Shown: positions 24,126 through 32,798, counted from the stretch's first letter. The stretch: DNA of 64,000 nucleotides from Lysobacter enzymogenes (GCF_023617245.1 NZ_CP067396.1:1116001-1180000), one strand, 5' to 3'. The notes: generated by a model not told the origin, from the sequence alone. Numbers and translations are program-made.

Positions 24126-24920
24126 GTGGTCAAGCCGTTGCCGCGCCTGCGGTTGCAGGGTTTCAACAACCTCACCAAGGCCCTCTCGTTCAATATCTAC
24201 GATGTCTGCTTCGCGGCCTCCGAAGACGAGCGCCGACGGTATATCGAGTACATCGACGAGGCGTATAACGCCGACCGCCTCACCCAGATCCTGACGGATG
24301 TGGCGGAGATCATCGGCGCGAATATCCTGAACATCGCCCGCCAGGACTACGACCCGCAGGGCGCGTCGGTCACGATCCTGATCTCGGAAGAGCCGGTGAT
24401 CGACAAGAAGGACGCCGGCAAGGAGATCATTTCCGACGCCGTGGTCGCGCACATGGACAAGTCGCACATCACCGTGCACACCTATCCGGAAACCCATCCG
24501 GACAACGGCATCGCGACCTTCCGCGCCGACATCGACGTCGCCACCTGCGGCGTCATTTCGCCGCTGAAAGCCCTGAATTACCTGATCGAAAGCTTCGAGT
24601 CCGACATCGTGGTGATGGACTACCGGGTGCGCGGCTTCACCCGCGACATCAAGGGCCGCAAGCACTACATCGACCACAAGATCAACTCGATCCAGGACTA
24701 CCTAGCCAAGAACATCAAGTCGCGCTACGAGATGATCGACGTCAACGTCTACCAGGAAAACATCTTCCATTCGAAGATGCACCTGAAGGAATTCGACCTC
24801 GACACCTACCTGTTCGAGGAGAAGGCCAAGAACCTCTCGTTCAAGGAGCGCATGAAGATCGAGGCGCGGCTCAAGCGCGAGATCGAAGAGCTCTACCACG
24901 GGCGCAACCTGGCCGACTGA
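24126..24920 (+). CDS. speD: S-adenosylmethionine decarboxylase proenzyme
   Basis: A 264-residue pyruvoyl enzyme that makes decarboxylated SAM for spermidine synthesis. It is the E. coli-type (class 1) form: DKSHITVHTYPETHPDNG carries the Lys112-Ser113 self-cleavage site whose Ser becomes the pyruvoyl group. TFRADIDVATCGVISPLKAL and DVNVYQENIFHSKM are also conserved. The start is GTG at 24126, giving MVKPLPRLRLQGFNNLTKAL as in Xanthomonas; no ribosome site is seen. CATAAT at 24085-24090 is a possible -10 box. Confidence 0.96.
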   Translation: MVKPLPRLRLQGFNNLTKALSFNIYDVCFAASEDERRRYIEYIDEAYNADRLTQILTDVAEIIGANILNIARQDYDPQGASVTILISEEPVIDKKDAGKEIISDAVVAHMDKSHITVHTYPETHPDNGIATFRADIDVATCGVISPLKALNYLIESFESDIVVMDYRVRGFTRDIKGRKHYIDHKINSIQDYLAKNIKSRYEMIDVNVYQENIFHSKMHLKEFDLDTYLFEEKAKNLSFKERMKIEARLKREIEELYHGRNLAD

Positions 24921-24970
24921 GGCCGGGGCCCGGCGTCGGGGGCGCCCCAGGGCGATCCCGCGCGGATGCG

Positions 24971-24997
24971 AAAAGGCCGGCGCGAGCCGGCCTTTTT
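24971..24997 (+). terminator. speD terminator
   Basis: AAAAGGCCGGC-GCGA-GCCGGCCTTTTT: an 11-base-pair stem with flanking A- and T-runs, so it works in both directions. It lies 50 bases after the speD stop. Confidence 0.92.
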
Positions 24998-25078
24998 CGT
25001 GGGCGCGCTTGGGGGGGCTCCGCGGCTCGGCCCGGTCGGGCCCGCCCGGGCAGGCGGTTCGCCTTGGCCCGTAGCCCC

Positions 25079-25302
25079 TGTAGGAGCGGCGCAAGCCGCG
25101 ACCGCGCCGTTCGTCGGCCAGCGCGGGCGTCGGGGGCGGGGCGACCTCCCGGTCTGGCAGCGGGATGCCTCGGGACGCGGCGGGGGGGGGCGCCCGGTCC
25201 GGATGTCTTCGGTCGTTACAGGGCCGCGTCGCGGCTTGCGCCGCTCCTACAATCGGCGACCGAACCGCCCGCAGCCCCTGTAGGAGCGGCGCAAGCCGCG
25301 AC
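25079..25302. repeat. Family B repeats: one half element and one full palindrome
   Basis: A lone TGTAGGAGCGGCGCAAGCCG half element lies at 25079-25107 and a full palindrome at 25229-25302. They occupy the 470-base gap between speD and coq7, which otherwise holds only G+C-rich sequence, including a run of nine G near 25185. Confidence 0.9.
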
Positions 25303-25390
25303 CGCGCCAGCAGGCGGCCGGCGCAAGCAACGCCTCCGCGGCGGACGTCGAGCGGCCTCGATCAATCGCCCGGCGCCTGGAACGCCGCCC

Positions 25391-26032
25391 TCAAAGCCGG
25401 TAAGCCACCGCCTTCATCACCTTCGACGCCGCCGCCATGATCGTCGGCACCGGCATCGGCAGGATCCGCGCCCCGGCCGCTTCGGCGTTCGCGGCGTGGC
25501 GGGCCTCGTCGGCCTTCATCGTGCGCAGGATCGCGCGGCTGCGCTGGTCGCCCTCGGGCAGCGACTCCAGGTGTTCGTCGATGTGCGCCTCGACCTGGCG
25601 CTCGGTCTCGACCACGAAGCCCAGGTTCCAGCCGTCGCCGCGCAGGCCGGCCAGCGCGCCGATGGCGAAGCTGCCGGCGTACCACACCGGGTTGAGCAGG
25701 CTCGGGCGGCTGTCGAGTTCGCGCAGGCGGTCGGCGCACCAGGCCAGGTGGTCGGTCTCTTCCTGGGCGGCGTGCAGCAGGTGCTCGCGGGTGGATTCGT
25801 CGCGGGCGACCGCGGCCTGGCCGCAGTACAGCGCCTGGGCGCAGACCTCGCCGACATGGTTGATTCGCATCAATCCTGCCGAATGGCGTTTTTCCTGCGG
25901 TTCCAGCACCAGCTCGGCGGTGCTGCCGGCCGGATTCGCGCGTTCGGCCAGCGGCGCGCCGAACACGGTGTCGAGGGCGCGCTGCGCTTCGCTGAGCACG
26001 CGATCCAGGGGGCTGAGGGCACGGGCGTTCAT
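25391..26032 (-). CDS. coq7: 3-demethoxyubiquinol 3-hydroxylase (Coq7)
   Basis: A 213-residue di-iron monooxygenase that performs the last hydroxylation in ubiquinone synthesis. The ligand set of two Glu-x-x-His units is seen: Glu in INHVGEVCAQALYCGQ, AQEETDHLAW, Glu in VETERQVEAHIDEHL, and MKADEARHAANAE. Bacteria with coq7 often lack the flavin enzyme UbiF, and this type is typical of Xanthomonads. A TAGAAT box lies exactly 6 bases before the ATG on the minus strand, so the mRNA is probably leaderless. Confidence 0.95.
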   Translation of the reverse strand: MNARALSPLDRVLSEAQRALDTVFGAPLAERANPAGSTAELVLEPQEKRHSAGLMRINHVGEVCAQALYCGQAAVARDESTREHLLHAAQEETDHLAWCADRLRELDSRPSLLNPVWYAGSFAIGALAGLRGDGWNLGFVVETERQVEAHIDEHLESLPEGDQRSRAILRTMKADEARHAANAEAAGARILPMPVPTIMAAASKVMKAVAYRL

Positions 26033-26038
26033 GCGCCG

Positions 26039-26044
26039 ATTCTA
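26039..26044 (-). promoter_or_regulatory. TAGAAT -10 box of coq7 (leaderless)
   Basis: ATTCTA on the plus strand reads TAGAAT on the minus strand and ends 6 bases before the coq7 ATG. A lone family A half repeat follows further upstream (26115-26140). Confidence 0.55.
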
Positions 26045-26145
26045 CGGCGGGCGCGGGGTAGAAGTCGGTTAAGCGGGGTGGACAAATCGTCCCGGGCGCG
26101 GGCCGCGGGTTGCTGTGGGAGGCCTTCGGGCCCGACGCCTTGCGC

Positions 26146-27369
26146 TCAGCCCGCCGCGGACCCGTCGTCCAGGCACTCGGCCAGGAACTCCAGCGGATGC
26201 AGCACCGGCGCCGCGGTCCCGTTGGCGAGGTGCAGCCGGCAGCCGATATTCGCGCTCAACAGCCGCGTCGCCCCGCTGCGTTCGAACTGCGCCAGCAGCG
26301 GCGCGCGGTATTCCGCCGCGCGCGCCGGTTCGGTCAGCATCTGCGTCCCCGACGCGCCGCAGCAGCCGAATCCGGCATCGAGTTCGATCACCTCCAGCCC
26401 CGGCACCGCCGCCAGCAACCGGCGCAGCGCCGGCCCCGACTTGACCACGTTGCGCTGCGTGCACGGCAGGTGCAGCGCGACCCGCTGCGGCGTGCGCCGC
26501 CAGCGCAGCGCGCCGGCGCATTCGGCCACGAACGCCAGCGCGTCGGTCGCGTGGGCGCCGTCGCCGAGCGCCCGGCGCAGGCTGTCGTGGCAGCCGCTGG
26601 CGAGGCTCAGCACGGTGCCGCGGCCGGCGAAGGCGGCGCGATTGCGCGCCGCCAGCGCGGCCGCGGCGGCGGTATCGCCGGCGTGCTCATGCAGGGCGCC
26701 GCAGCAGCCTTGGTCCGCAGCGATGTCGAGCTCGATGCCGAGGCCGCCGCACAGCCGCGCCAGCGCCGCGCGCAACGGCGCTTCATAGGCGCCGGCGACG
26801 CAGCCGACGAACAGCGAAACCCGCGCCGTCGACGCGCCGGCCCGGCGCGGCAGGGCGCGAACCCGGCCCGGTGGCCGCGGCAACGGTCGAGCGGCCATCG
26901 GCAGCAACGGGTAGGCGGCGCGGTACACGGCCAGGCCGGCGGCGAGCGCGCGCGGCCGCGCCGCCAGCCGTTCGACCAGCCGCTGGCGCCAGCCGGCGGG
27001 ACGCCGTTCGCGCTGGCGGCTGCGCGCGGCGACCAGCAGGCGGCCGTATTCGACCCCGGCCGGGCACACCGCCTCGCAGCTGCGACAGCCCAGGCAGTGG
27101 TCCAGGTGGGCGTCGGACGCGGCGGTGGCCGGGATCGTGTCCAGCGCCCAGGCCCGGGCCAGGGCGATGCGGCCGCGCGGGGATTCGGCTTCCAGCCGGT
27201 CGTGGCCGTAGGTCGGGCAGGCCGGCAGGCACAGGCCGCATTGCACGCAGCGGTCGGCCAGCGCCGCCAGTGGATCGCCCTGGGCCGCAGCCGCTGCGAA
27301 GTCCCCGGACGGAGCGGTCGGCAAGGCCCCGGGGCCTGGCGGAGCGGGCTGCGGCGGGGCGGCGGACAT
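26146..27369 (-). CDS. Iron-sulfur oxidoreductase subunit (GlcF-like, CCG domains)
   Basis: A 407-residue protein with two 4Fe-4S motifs, CVQCGLCLPACPTYG near residue 42 and CLGCRSCEAVCPAGVEYG near 92, followed by two CCG domains (DQGCCGALHEHAGD and AGFGCCGASGTQ). This is the layout of GlcF, the electron-transfer subunit of glycolate oxidase, and of related lactate enzymes. No FAD-binding GlcD or GlcE partner is next to it, so the electron donor is uncertain. A TAGCAT box lies 7 bases before the ATG at 27369, another probable leaderless start. Confidence 0.88.
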   Translation of the reverse strand: MSAAPPQPAPPGPGALPTAPSGDFAAAAAQGDPLAALADRCVQCGLCLPACPTYGHDRLEAESPRGRIALARAWALDTIPATAASDAHLDHCLGCRSCEAVCPAGVEYGRLLVAARSRQRERRPAGWRQRLVERLAARPRALAAGLAVYRAAYPLLPMAARPLPRPPGRVRALPRRAGASTARVSLFVGCVAGAYEAPLRAALARLCGGLGIELDIAADQGCCGALHEHAGDTAAAAALAARNRAAFAGRGTVLSLASGCHDSLRRALGDGAHATDALAFVAECAGALRWRRTPQRVALHLPCTQRNVVKSGPALRRLLAAVPGLEVIELDAGFGCCGASGTQMLTEPARAAEYRAPLLAQFERSGATRLLSANIGCRLHLANGTAAPVLHPLEFLAECLDDGSAAG

Positions 27370-27414
27370 GGGCGCGATGCTAGCATGGGCGGTCCGGCGG
27401 CCCGTCCCGCCGAC

Positions 27415-27443
27415 TTGCACGCAGCGCGGACGGCCGCTATCAT
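27415..27443 (+). promoter_or_regulatory. Promoter of rplM-rpsI
   Basis: TTGCAC at 27415-27420, a 17-base spacer and TATCAT at 27438-27443. The transcript would have a leader of about 100 bases before rplM, room for ribosomal-protein feedback control. Confidence 0.75.
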
Positions 27444-27553
27444 TCCGCCTCTTGCGTTTCGTATTCCACAACGCGAGGCGAAGTTCCGCCGCAGGTTGCC
27501 CGCCTGGGCCGCGACCGGAACCAGCCCGACCAGGCACCCATAGCAGACTCTCA

Positions 27554-27982
27554 ATGAAGACCTTTACCGCTAAGAACGAGACCGTCCAGCGCGACTGGTA
27601 CATCGTCGACGCGACCGGCAAGACCCTCGGTCGTCTCAGCACCGAGCTGGCCCGCCGCCTGCGTGGCAAGCACAAGCCCGTCTACACCCCGCACGTCGAT
27701 ACCGGCGATTACCTGGTGGTGATCAACGCCGAGAAGATCGCGGTCACCGGCAACAAGCTGCAGGACAAGATGTACTACCGGTTCACCGGCTACATCGGCA
27801 ACCTGAAGAGCGAGACCCTCGGCCAGGCCCTGGAGCGCCACCCGGAGCGCGTGATCGAAATCGCGGTCAAGGGCATGCTGCCGAAGAACCCGCTGGGTCG
27901 CGCCATGTACCGCAAGCTCAAGGTGTACAAGGGCTCCGAGCATCCGCATGCCGCCCAGCAGCCGCAGCCGCTGGACATCTAA
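27554..27982 (+). CDS. rplM: 50S ribosomal protein L13
   Basis: A 142-residue ribosomal protein of standard length. It begins MKTFTAKNETVQRDWYIVDA and contains GRLSTELARRLRGKHKP, TPHVDTGDYLVVINA and GMLPKNPLGRAMYRKLKVY, all typical of L13. It binds 23S rRNA early in assembly of the large subunit. rpsI follows after 15 bases, the usual two-gene operon in bacteria. The ATG at 27554 gives the conserved N-terminus. Confidence 0.98.
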   Translation: MKTFTAKNETVQRDWYIVDATGKTLGRLSTELARRLRGKHKPVYTPHVDTGDYLVVINAEKIAVTGNKLQDKMYYRFTGYIGNLKSETLGQALERHPERVIEIAVKGMLPKNPLGRAMYRKLKVYKGSEHPHAAQQPQPLDI

Positions 27983-27997
27983 GGTAAAGGCACGAAT

Positions 27998-28390
27998 ATG
28001 GCTATCCAGCAGAATTACGGCACCGGCCGCCGCAAGTCCTCCACCGCCCGCGTGTTCCTGCGCAAGGGCGACGGCAAGATCACCATCAACCAGCGCTCGC
28101 TCGAAGAATTCTTCGGCCGCGAGACCGCGCGCATGATCGTGCGCCAGCCGCTGGAACTGACCCAGTCGACCGACAAGTTCGACCTGACCATCACCGTCGC
28201 CGGCGGCGGCATCACCGGCCAGGCCGGTGCGATCCGCCTGGGCATCGCCCGCGCGCTGGTCGAGTACGACGAAACGCTCAAGGGCGAGCTGCGCAAGGCG
28301 GGCTTCATGACCCGCGACGCGCGCGAAGTCGAGCGTAAGAAGGTCGGTCTGCACAAGGCGCGTCGCGCCACCCAGTTCTCGAAGCGCTAA
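27998..28390 (+). CDS. rpsI: 30S ribosomal protein S9
   Basis: A 130-residue ribosomal protein, standard length. It has NYGTGRRKSSTARVFLRKG at the N-terminus, GGGITGQAGAIRLGIARAL in the middle and ends with HKARRATQFSKR, whose basic tail reaches into the ribosomal P site. It is co-transcribed with rplM; AAGG lies about 11 bases before the ATG. Confidence 0.98.
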   Translation: MAIQQNYGTGRRKSSTARVFLRKGDGKITINQRSLEEFFGRETARMIVRQPLELTQSTDKFDLTITVAGGGITGQAGAIRLGIARALVEYDETLKGELRKAGFMTRDAREVERKKVGLHKARRATQFSKR

Positions 28391-28428
28391 TCTTCGCAGG
28401 CTGGTCGTTCCGCGGCTTCAAATTGTTT

Positions 28429-28456
28429 TTGCAGTCGCGGAATTTTGCGCTAGAAT
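28429..28456 (+). promoter_or_regulatory. Promoter of tRNA-Gln
   Basis: TTGCAG at 28429-28434, a 16-base spacer and TAGAAT at 28451-28456, 9 bases before the mature tRNA. Confidence 0.65.
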
Positions 28457-28465
28457 CCGTTTTAT

Positions 28466-28540
28466 AGCCCCGTCGCCAAGCGGTAAGGCATCTGACTCTG
28501 ACTCAGACATTCGGTGGTTCGAATCCATCCGGGGCTGCCA
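28466..28540 (+). tRNA. tRNA-Gln (anticodon CUG)
   Basis: A 75-base cloverleaf. The acceptor arms AGCCCCG and CGGGGCT pair, the discriminator is G and CCA is encoded. The D arm is GCCAAGCGGTAAGGC; the anticodon arm is TCTGA-CTCTGAC-TCAGA, giving anticodon CUG (reads CAG). The T arm has GGTTCGAATCC. It is a single tRNA gene with its own promoter and terminator. Confidence 0.96.
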
Positions 28541-28581
28541 AACAAGATCGCTAAGAACCGCAAGGTTCCAAGCGCAACAGG

Positions 28582-28607
28582 AAACCCGCCGCAAGGCGGG
28601 TTTTTTG
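28582..28607 (+). terminator. tRNA-Gln terminator
   Basis: AAACCCGCC-GCAA-GGCGGGTTTTTTG, a 9-base-pair stem with a GCAA loop and six T, 42 bases after the tRNA. Confidence 0.92.
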
Positions 28608-28637
28608 TTGTCCGCATTCCGCAAGCTTCGTCCGCAG

Positions 28638-28790
28638 CCCCTGTAGGAGCGGCGCAAGCCGCGACCGCGACACTGCATCCACCGCGCAACCGTTCGCGAG
28701 TGCGGCATCCGCGACGCGCGACATCGCGCGCGTCCGTTTTCCTCGGCGTTCGTTGCGGCCGCGTCGCGGCCTGCGTCGCTCCTACAGGGG
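28638..28790. repeat. Family B repeat with a long insert between the arms
   Basis: CCCCTGTAGGAGCGGCGC at 28638 and the complement GCGTCGCTCCTACAGGGG ending at 28790 face each other over about 95 bases. In other copies the loop is about 25 bases, so the loop here has grown or been filled. Confidence 0.8.
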
Positions 28791-28801
28791 CTTCGGCGGC
28801 T

Positions 28802-29320
28802 TCAATCGAGCTCGCGGATCAGGCTGATTTCGTCGCGCAGCGGGATGCCGTGGCGGCCGATCAGCGCGATCGTCGGGTCGGCTTCGCGTTCCAGGTCGAT
28901 CGCGCCCGGCACCAGTCGGTACAGACGGAAGCCGCGGCGCTGGTAGAAACGCAGTGCGTCGAGATTGTCGTTGGTGGTGCGGGTGAGCAACCGCCGCAGG
29001 CCGAGCGCGCGGGCGCGCTGCGCGGCGCGTTCGATCAGGGCCGTGCCGAGGCCGGCGCGCGGACGCACGGCGTCGAGGGTGACGATCTCGCAGTGTTCGC
29101 TTTCATCGAGCAGGGTGATCAGCGCGGCGATCCTGCCGGCGTCGCGGGCGAGGAAGCCGGGCAGGGCGGCGGCGTCGATGGCGCGGCCGTCGAGCAGGAT
29201 CGTGGCGCTGTTCCAGCGTTGCCGCAGGAACGCGCGCACGGCGTCGCGGTCGCCCGGTTCGAGCGCGCGCAGCGCACTCGGTTCGGCGGCGGGTGCGGTG
29301 GACGGGGCGTGGGAATCCAT
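28802..29320 (-). CDS. GNAT family N-acetyltransferase
   Basis: A 172-residue acetyltransferase. IVTLDAVRPRAGLGTALIERAAQRA is the acetyl-CoA motif A, and NDNLDALRFYQRRGFRLYRLVPGAID is motif B with the usual Asn and Tyr. IRELD-like C-termini occur in a subgroup of GNAT proteins of unknown acceptor. On the minus strand a TAGAGT box lies 6 bases before the ATG, so the mRNA is probably leaderless. It is divergent from the fumarylacetoacetase gene. Confidence 0.88.
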   Translation of the reverse strand: MDSHAPSTAPAAEPSALRALEPGDRDAVRAFLRQRWNSATILLDGRAIDAAALPGFLARDAGRIAALITLLDESEHCEIVTLDAVRPRAGLGTALIERAAQRARALGLRRLLTRTTNDNLDALRFYQRRGFRLYRLVPGAIDLEREADPTIALIGRHGIPLRDEISLIRELD

Positions 29321-29560
29321 GCCCGAACTCTACCCAGCGCTGCGCCATGCGGTGAGGTCGGGTCTGGCGACTGCGGCCCGCGGTTCCGCAGGCCCTCGGC
29401 AAGCGGCCCCTCGGCAAGCGGCCGGCGCTGGCCCACAATTGCGTCTGTCGCGGGCGCCGGCCGCGGCTGCGCGAGTCGGCCGGCAAATCCGTTACACTTG
29501 AAACCAATTGCGCTCCCGAGCGGGGAGCGCCTGTACCGACTGCACCGAATCGAGGCCTGG

Positions 29561-30541
29561 ATGAAACTCGGAACCCTGAAGGAAGGCGGCCGCGACGGCA
29601 CGCTGATCGTCGTCGCGCGCGACCTGAGCTGCGCCGTGCGCGCCACCGGCATCGCCGACACCCTGCAGCGCGCGCTGGAGGACTGGTCGAACGTGGCGCC
29701 GCGCTTGAACGCGCTGTCCGACGCGCTCCACGAGTTCCGCGCCGACGGCGTCTTCGCGCTCGACTTCGCCGCCCTGGCCTCGCCGCTGCCGCGCGCCTAC
29801 GAGTTCGTCGACGGCAGCGCCTACCTGCCGCACGTCGAGCGCGTGCGCCGCGCCCGCGGCGCCGAAGTGCCGGAAAGCTTCTACGTCGACCCGCTGATGT
29901 ACCAGGCGGTCAGCGCCGGGTTCTACGGCCCGCGTGATCCGGTGCGGGTGCCCGACGAGGCCTATGGCATCGATCTGGAAGCCGAAGTGGTGATCGTCAC
30001 CGACGACGTGCCGATGGCGGCGACGCCGGAGCAGGCCGCCGGCCATATCCAGTTGGTCGGCCTGGTCAACGACGTTTCGCTGCGCAACCTGATCCCGAAC
30101 GAGCTGGCCAAGGGCTTCGGCTTCCTGCAGTCCAAGCCGCGCTCGGCGCTGAGCCCGGTGTTCGTGACCCCGGACGAGCTCGGCCCGGCCTGGATCGACA
30201 GCAAGGTGCACCGACCGTTGACCACCCACATCAACGGCGAATGGTTCGGAGCGCCGGAAGCCGGCGTGGACATGCAATTCAGCTTCGCTCAACTGGTGGC
30301 GCACGCGGCCAAGACCCGGCCTTTGTCGGCCGGCACCATCGTCGGCTCGGGCACCGTCGCCAACGAGGACACCTCGCTCGGCGCGTCGTGCTTCGCCGAG
30401 AAGCGCACGGTGGAAACGCTGGAGCACGGCAAGCCGCTGACCCCGTTCATGAAGTACGGCGACACCGTGCGCATCGAGATGTTCGACGCCGCCGGCGCCA
30501 GCATCTTCGGCGCGATCGAGCAGCGCATCGAGAAGCCGTAA
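29561..30541 (+). CDS. Fumarylacetoacetate hydrolase family protein (tyrosine degradation)
   Basis: A 326-residue enzyme that probably splits fumarylacetoacetate to fumarate and acetoacetate. MKLGTLKEGGRDGTL starts the two-domain bacterial form. The metal site is seen in GIDLEAEVVIVTDDVP; other conserved parts are QLVGLVNDVSLRNLIPNEL, FLQSKPRSALSPVFVTPDEL and GTIVGSGTVANED. The gene for maleylacetoacetate isomerase follows, which supports the pathway assignment. A GC hairpin (29511-29530) lies in the leader, after a TACACT box at 29493. Confidence 0.92.
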   Translation: MKLGTLKEGGRDGTLIVVARDLSCAVRATGIADTLQRALEDWSNVAPRLNALSDALHEFRADGVFALDFAALASPLPRAYEFVDGSAYLPHVERVRRARGAEVPESFYVDPLMYQAVSAGFYGPRDPVRVPDEAYGIDLEAEVVIVTDDVPMAATPEQAAGHIQLVGLVNDVSLRNLIPNELAKGFGFLQSKPRSALSPVFVTPDELGPAWIDSKVHRPLTTHINGEWFGAPEAGVDMQFSFAQLVAHAAKTRPLSAGTIVGSGTVANEDTSLGASCFAEKRTVETLEHGKPLTPFMKYGDTVRIEMFDAAGASIFGAIEQRIEKP

Positions 30542-30583
30542 GCGCTTCGCCGGCGCGCGTACCCGCTACGCTCGCACGACCAC

Positions 30584-30625
30584 AGGGGAACGGGCGCGGC
30601 CCCGCCGCGTCCGCTCCCCTTTTTT
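30584..30625 (+). terminator. Terminator after fumarylacetoacetase
   Basis: AGGGGA and TCCCCT close a GC-rich hairpin with an inner GCGCGG/CCGCGT stem, followed by TTTTTT. It separates the hydrolase from maiA, so maiA needs its own promoter or read-through. Confidence 0.85.
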
Positions 30626-30822
30626 GTTGCGCCGCGCTCCCGCCTGACGGTGGCGGGCGCGGGACGAACGGCGATGCGCGCGCCGTCGCGCCCGGCTAAG
30701 GTGCCCAACGCGCATACGCGGACGCGCGTGCGGGCCGCGCCGCTTCGGTTCCGCACCGACGCTCCGTCGCCCCGCTTCGCCCGTTGCATTCCGCCCCAAC
30801 GAGTTCCCAGCAAGGTCTACCG

Positions 30823-31485
30823 GTGAACGATCAACTGCGTCTTCATTCGTACTGGCGCTCCAGCGCCTCCTATCGCGTGCGCATCGGCCTCAACCTCAAG
30901 GGCCTGGAGTACGAGACCGTGCCCGTGCACCTGGTCCGCAACGGCGGCGAGCAGCACGATCCGGCCTATCGCGCGCTCAACCCGCAGGGCCTGGTGCCGG
31001 TGCTGCAGCACGGCTCGCGCACGCTGACCCAGTCGATCGCGATCCTGGAGTACCTCGATGAGGTCTGGCCGCGGCCGAACCTGTTGCCGACCACCGCGCG
31101 CGACCGCCACCGGGTGCGCGCGATTGCCCAGACCATCGCCTGCGAGATCCACCCGCTCAACAACCTGCGCGTGCTGCAGTACCTGGACGGGACCTGGAAC
31201 GTGCCGCAGCCCGAGCGCGAGGGCTGGATCAAGCACTGGATCGTCGAGGGCTTCACCGCGGTCGAGGCGATGCTGCGCGAGCATCCTGCCACCGGGGTCT
31301 TCTGCGAGGGCGACACGCCCGGGCTGGCCGATTGCTGCCTGATCCCGCAGCTCTACAACGCGCGCCGCTTCGGCGCGCCGCTGGAGGCGTTCCCGACCCT
31401 TCTGCGGATCGAGCGGGCCTGCCTGGAGTTGGCGGAGTTCGATCGGGCACGGCCGGAGAACCAGCCGGATTGTCCGCCGGCCTGA
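30823..31485 (+). CDS. maiA: Maleylacetoacetate isomerase (zeta-class glutathione S-transferase)
   Basis: A 220-residue enzyme that uses glutathione to turn maleylacetoacetate into fumarylacetoacetate. The thioredoxin-like half has LHSYWRSSASYRVRIGLNLKGL with the SSxS-type active site, then NPQGLVPVL and LTQSIAILEYLDE. The helical half has CEIHPLNNLRVLQYL and PGLADCCLIPQLYNARRF. The start is GTG at 30823 with AAGG 8 bases before it. It follows the fumarylacetoacetase gene after 281 bases that include a terminator. Confidence 0.95.
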   Translation: MNDQLRLHSYWRSSASYRVRIGLNLKGLEYETVPVHLVRNGGEQHDPAYRALNPQGLVPVLQHGSRTLTQSIAILEYLDEVWPRPNLLPTTARDRHRVRAIAQTIACEIHPLNNLRVLQYLDGTWNVPQPEREGWIKHWIVEGFTAVEAMLREHPATGVFCEGDTPGLADCCLIPQLYNARRFGAPLEAFPTLLRIERACLELAEFDRARPENQPDCPPA

Positions 31486-31522
31486 GGCGCGGCGGGCTGG
31501 GACAGGCCGGGCGGCTGTAACA

Positions 31523-31606
31523 AAAGCGTCGGGGCTGAAGCCCCTCCCACAAAAGCCGACTTCGCGGCCAAGGCTTTTGTGGGAGGGGCTTCAGCCCCGA
31601 CGCTTT
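31523..31606. repeat. Family A palindrome, perfect copy
   Basis: Arms of about 36 bases, AAAGCGTCGGGGCTGAAGCC to GCC and the exact complement, around a 13-base centre. It is the most perfect copy in the window and lies between convergent maiA and pilU. Confidence 0.92.
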
Positions 31607-31631
31607 CCGCTCCGCCGCGACGGACGCTGCA

Positions 31632-31660
31632 ACGAAAACGGCCGCCCGAAGGCGGCCGTC
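31632..31660 (-). terminator. pilU terminator
   Basis: On the minus strand GACGGCCGCC-TTCG-GGCGGCCGTTTTCGTT, a 10-base-pair stem with a UUCG loop and T-rich tail, 22 bases after the pilU stop. Confidence 0.9.
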
Positions 31661-31682
31661 CTGTTTCCTGCCCGGCGATCGC

Positions 31683-32798
31683 TCAGTGCGCCGCCGACGC
31701 GTCGTACATGTCCGCGTACGGATCGTGCTCGCCGGTGCCGCCCTCGGACAGGCGGAACTTCAGCGCCAGGCCGTCGCGCGAGTCGGCCGCCTTGAGCGCC
31801 TCCTCCATCTCGATCCTGCCTTCCTTGTACAGGCGGAACAGGCACTGGTCGAACGACTCCATGCCGTCTTCCAGCGACTCTTCCATCGCCTGCTTGATCT
31901 CGTGCACCTGGCCGCGGCGCATCAGGTCGCGGATGTGCGGGGTGTTGATCAGCACCTCCGCGGCCGGGATGCGGCGTCCGTCGGTGCCGACCACCAGGCG
32001 CTGCGACACCACCGCCTTGAGGTTCAGCGCGAGGTTCATCAGCACGTTCTTGTGCGCGGCCTCGGGGAAGAAGTTGAGGATGCGCTCCAGCGTCTGGTCG
32101 GCGTTGTTGGAGTGCAGCGTCGCCAGGCACAGGTGGCCGGTTTCGGCGAAGGCGATGGCCGCCTCCATCGTGGTGGCGTCGAGGATTTCGCCGATCAGGA
32201 TCACGTCCGGCGCTTCGCGCATCGCGTTCTTCAGCGCGTTGTGGAAGGCGTGGGTGTCCAGGCCGACCTCGCGCTGGTTGACGATCGACTTCTTGTGCTT
32301 GTGCAGGTACTCGATCGGATCCTCGATGGTGAGGATGTGGCCGGCGGTGTTGCTGTTGCGGTGATCGATCATCGAGGCCAGCGTGGTCGACTTGCCCGAG
32401 CCGGTGGAGCCGACGATCAGCACCAGGCCGCGCGGGGCCATGATGATGCTCTTGAGCACCTGCGGCAGCTGCAGTTCCTCGATGCTGGGGATCACGCTGC
32501 GGATCGCGCGGATCACCATGCCGACTTCGCCGCGCTGCTTGAACACGTTGATGCGGAAGCGGCCGGCGTCGGGCAGGGCCAGCGCCATGTTGAGTTCGAG
32601 GTCGCGCTCGAACTGCGGGACCTGGCCCTCGTCCATCAGCGAGTAGGCGATCTTCTTGACCATTCCCGGCGGCAAGCCGGTGTTGCCGAGCGGGTACAGG
32701 CGCCCCTCGACCTTGATGTAGACCGGCGCGCCAGTGGTCAGGAACATGTCCGACGCGTTCTTTTCCGTCATCAGCTTCAAGAAATAGCCGATGTCCAT
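31683..32798 (-). CDS. pilU: Type IV pilus retraction ATPase PilU
   Basis: A 371-residue hexameric ATPase that helps PilT retract type IV pili at the inner membrane. It matches PilU rather than PilT: it begins MDIGYFLKLMTEKNASDMF and has the Walker A GSTGSGKSTTLASMI near residue 130, HILTIEDPIEY, AFAETGHLCLATLHSNNADQ and NLALNLKAVVSQRLV. The Walker B region reads GEILDATTMEAAI where many family members have an Arg after Glu. Other pilus genes are absent. It is divergent from the lipoprotein gene at 32902. Confidence 0.95.
   Translation of the reverse strand: MDIGYFLKLMTEKNASDMFLTTGAPVYIKVEGRLYPLGNTGLPPGMVKKIAYSLMDEGQVPQFERDLELNMALALPDAGRFRINVFKQRGEVGMVIRAIRSVIPSIEELQLPQVLKSIIMAPRGLVLIVGSTGSGKSTTLASMIDHRNSNTAGHILTIEDPIEYLHKHKKSIVNQREVGLDTHAFHNALKNAMREAPDVILIGEILDATTMEAAIAFAETGHLCLATLHSNNADQTLERILNFFPEAAHKNVLMNLALNLKAVVSQRLVVGTDGRRIPAAEVLINTPHIRDLMRRGQVHEIKQAMEESLEDGMESFDQCLFRLYKEGRIEMEEALKAADSRDGLALKFRLSEGGTGEHDPYADMYDASAAH

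Noticed and set aside
24122..24127. TACAGT at the speD start as another leaderless -10 box
   Set aside because: It overlaps the GTG start codon, so transcription from it would begin inside the gene. CATAAT at 24085 is more likely.
25178..25192. A run of nine G that could be a phase-variable tract
   Set aside because: It lies in non-coding sequence and is far from any promoter I can identify.
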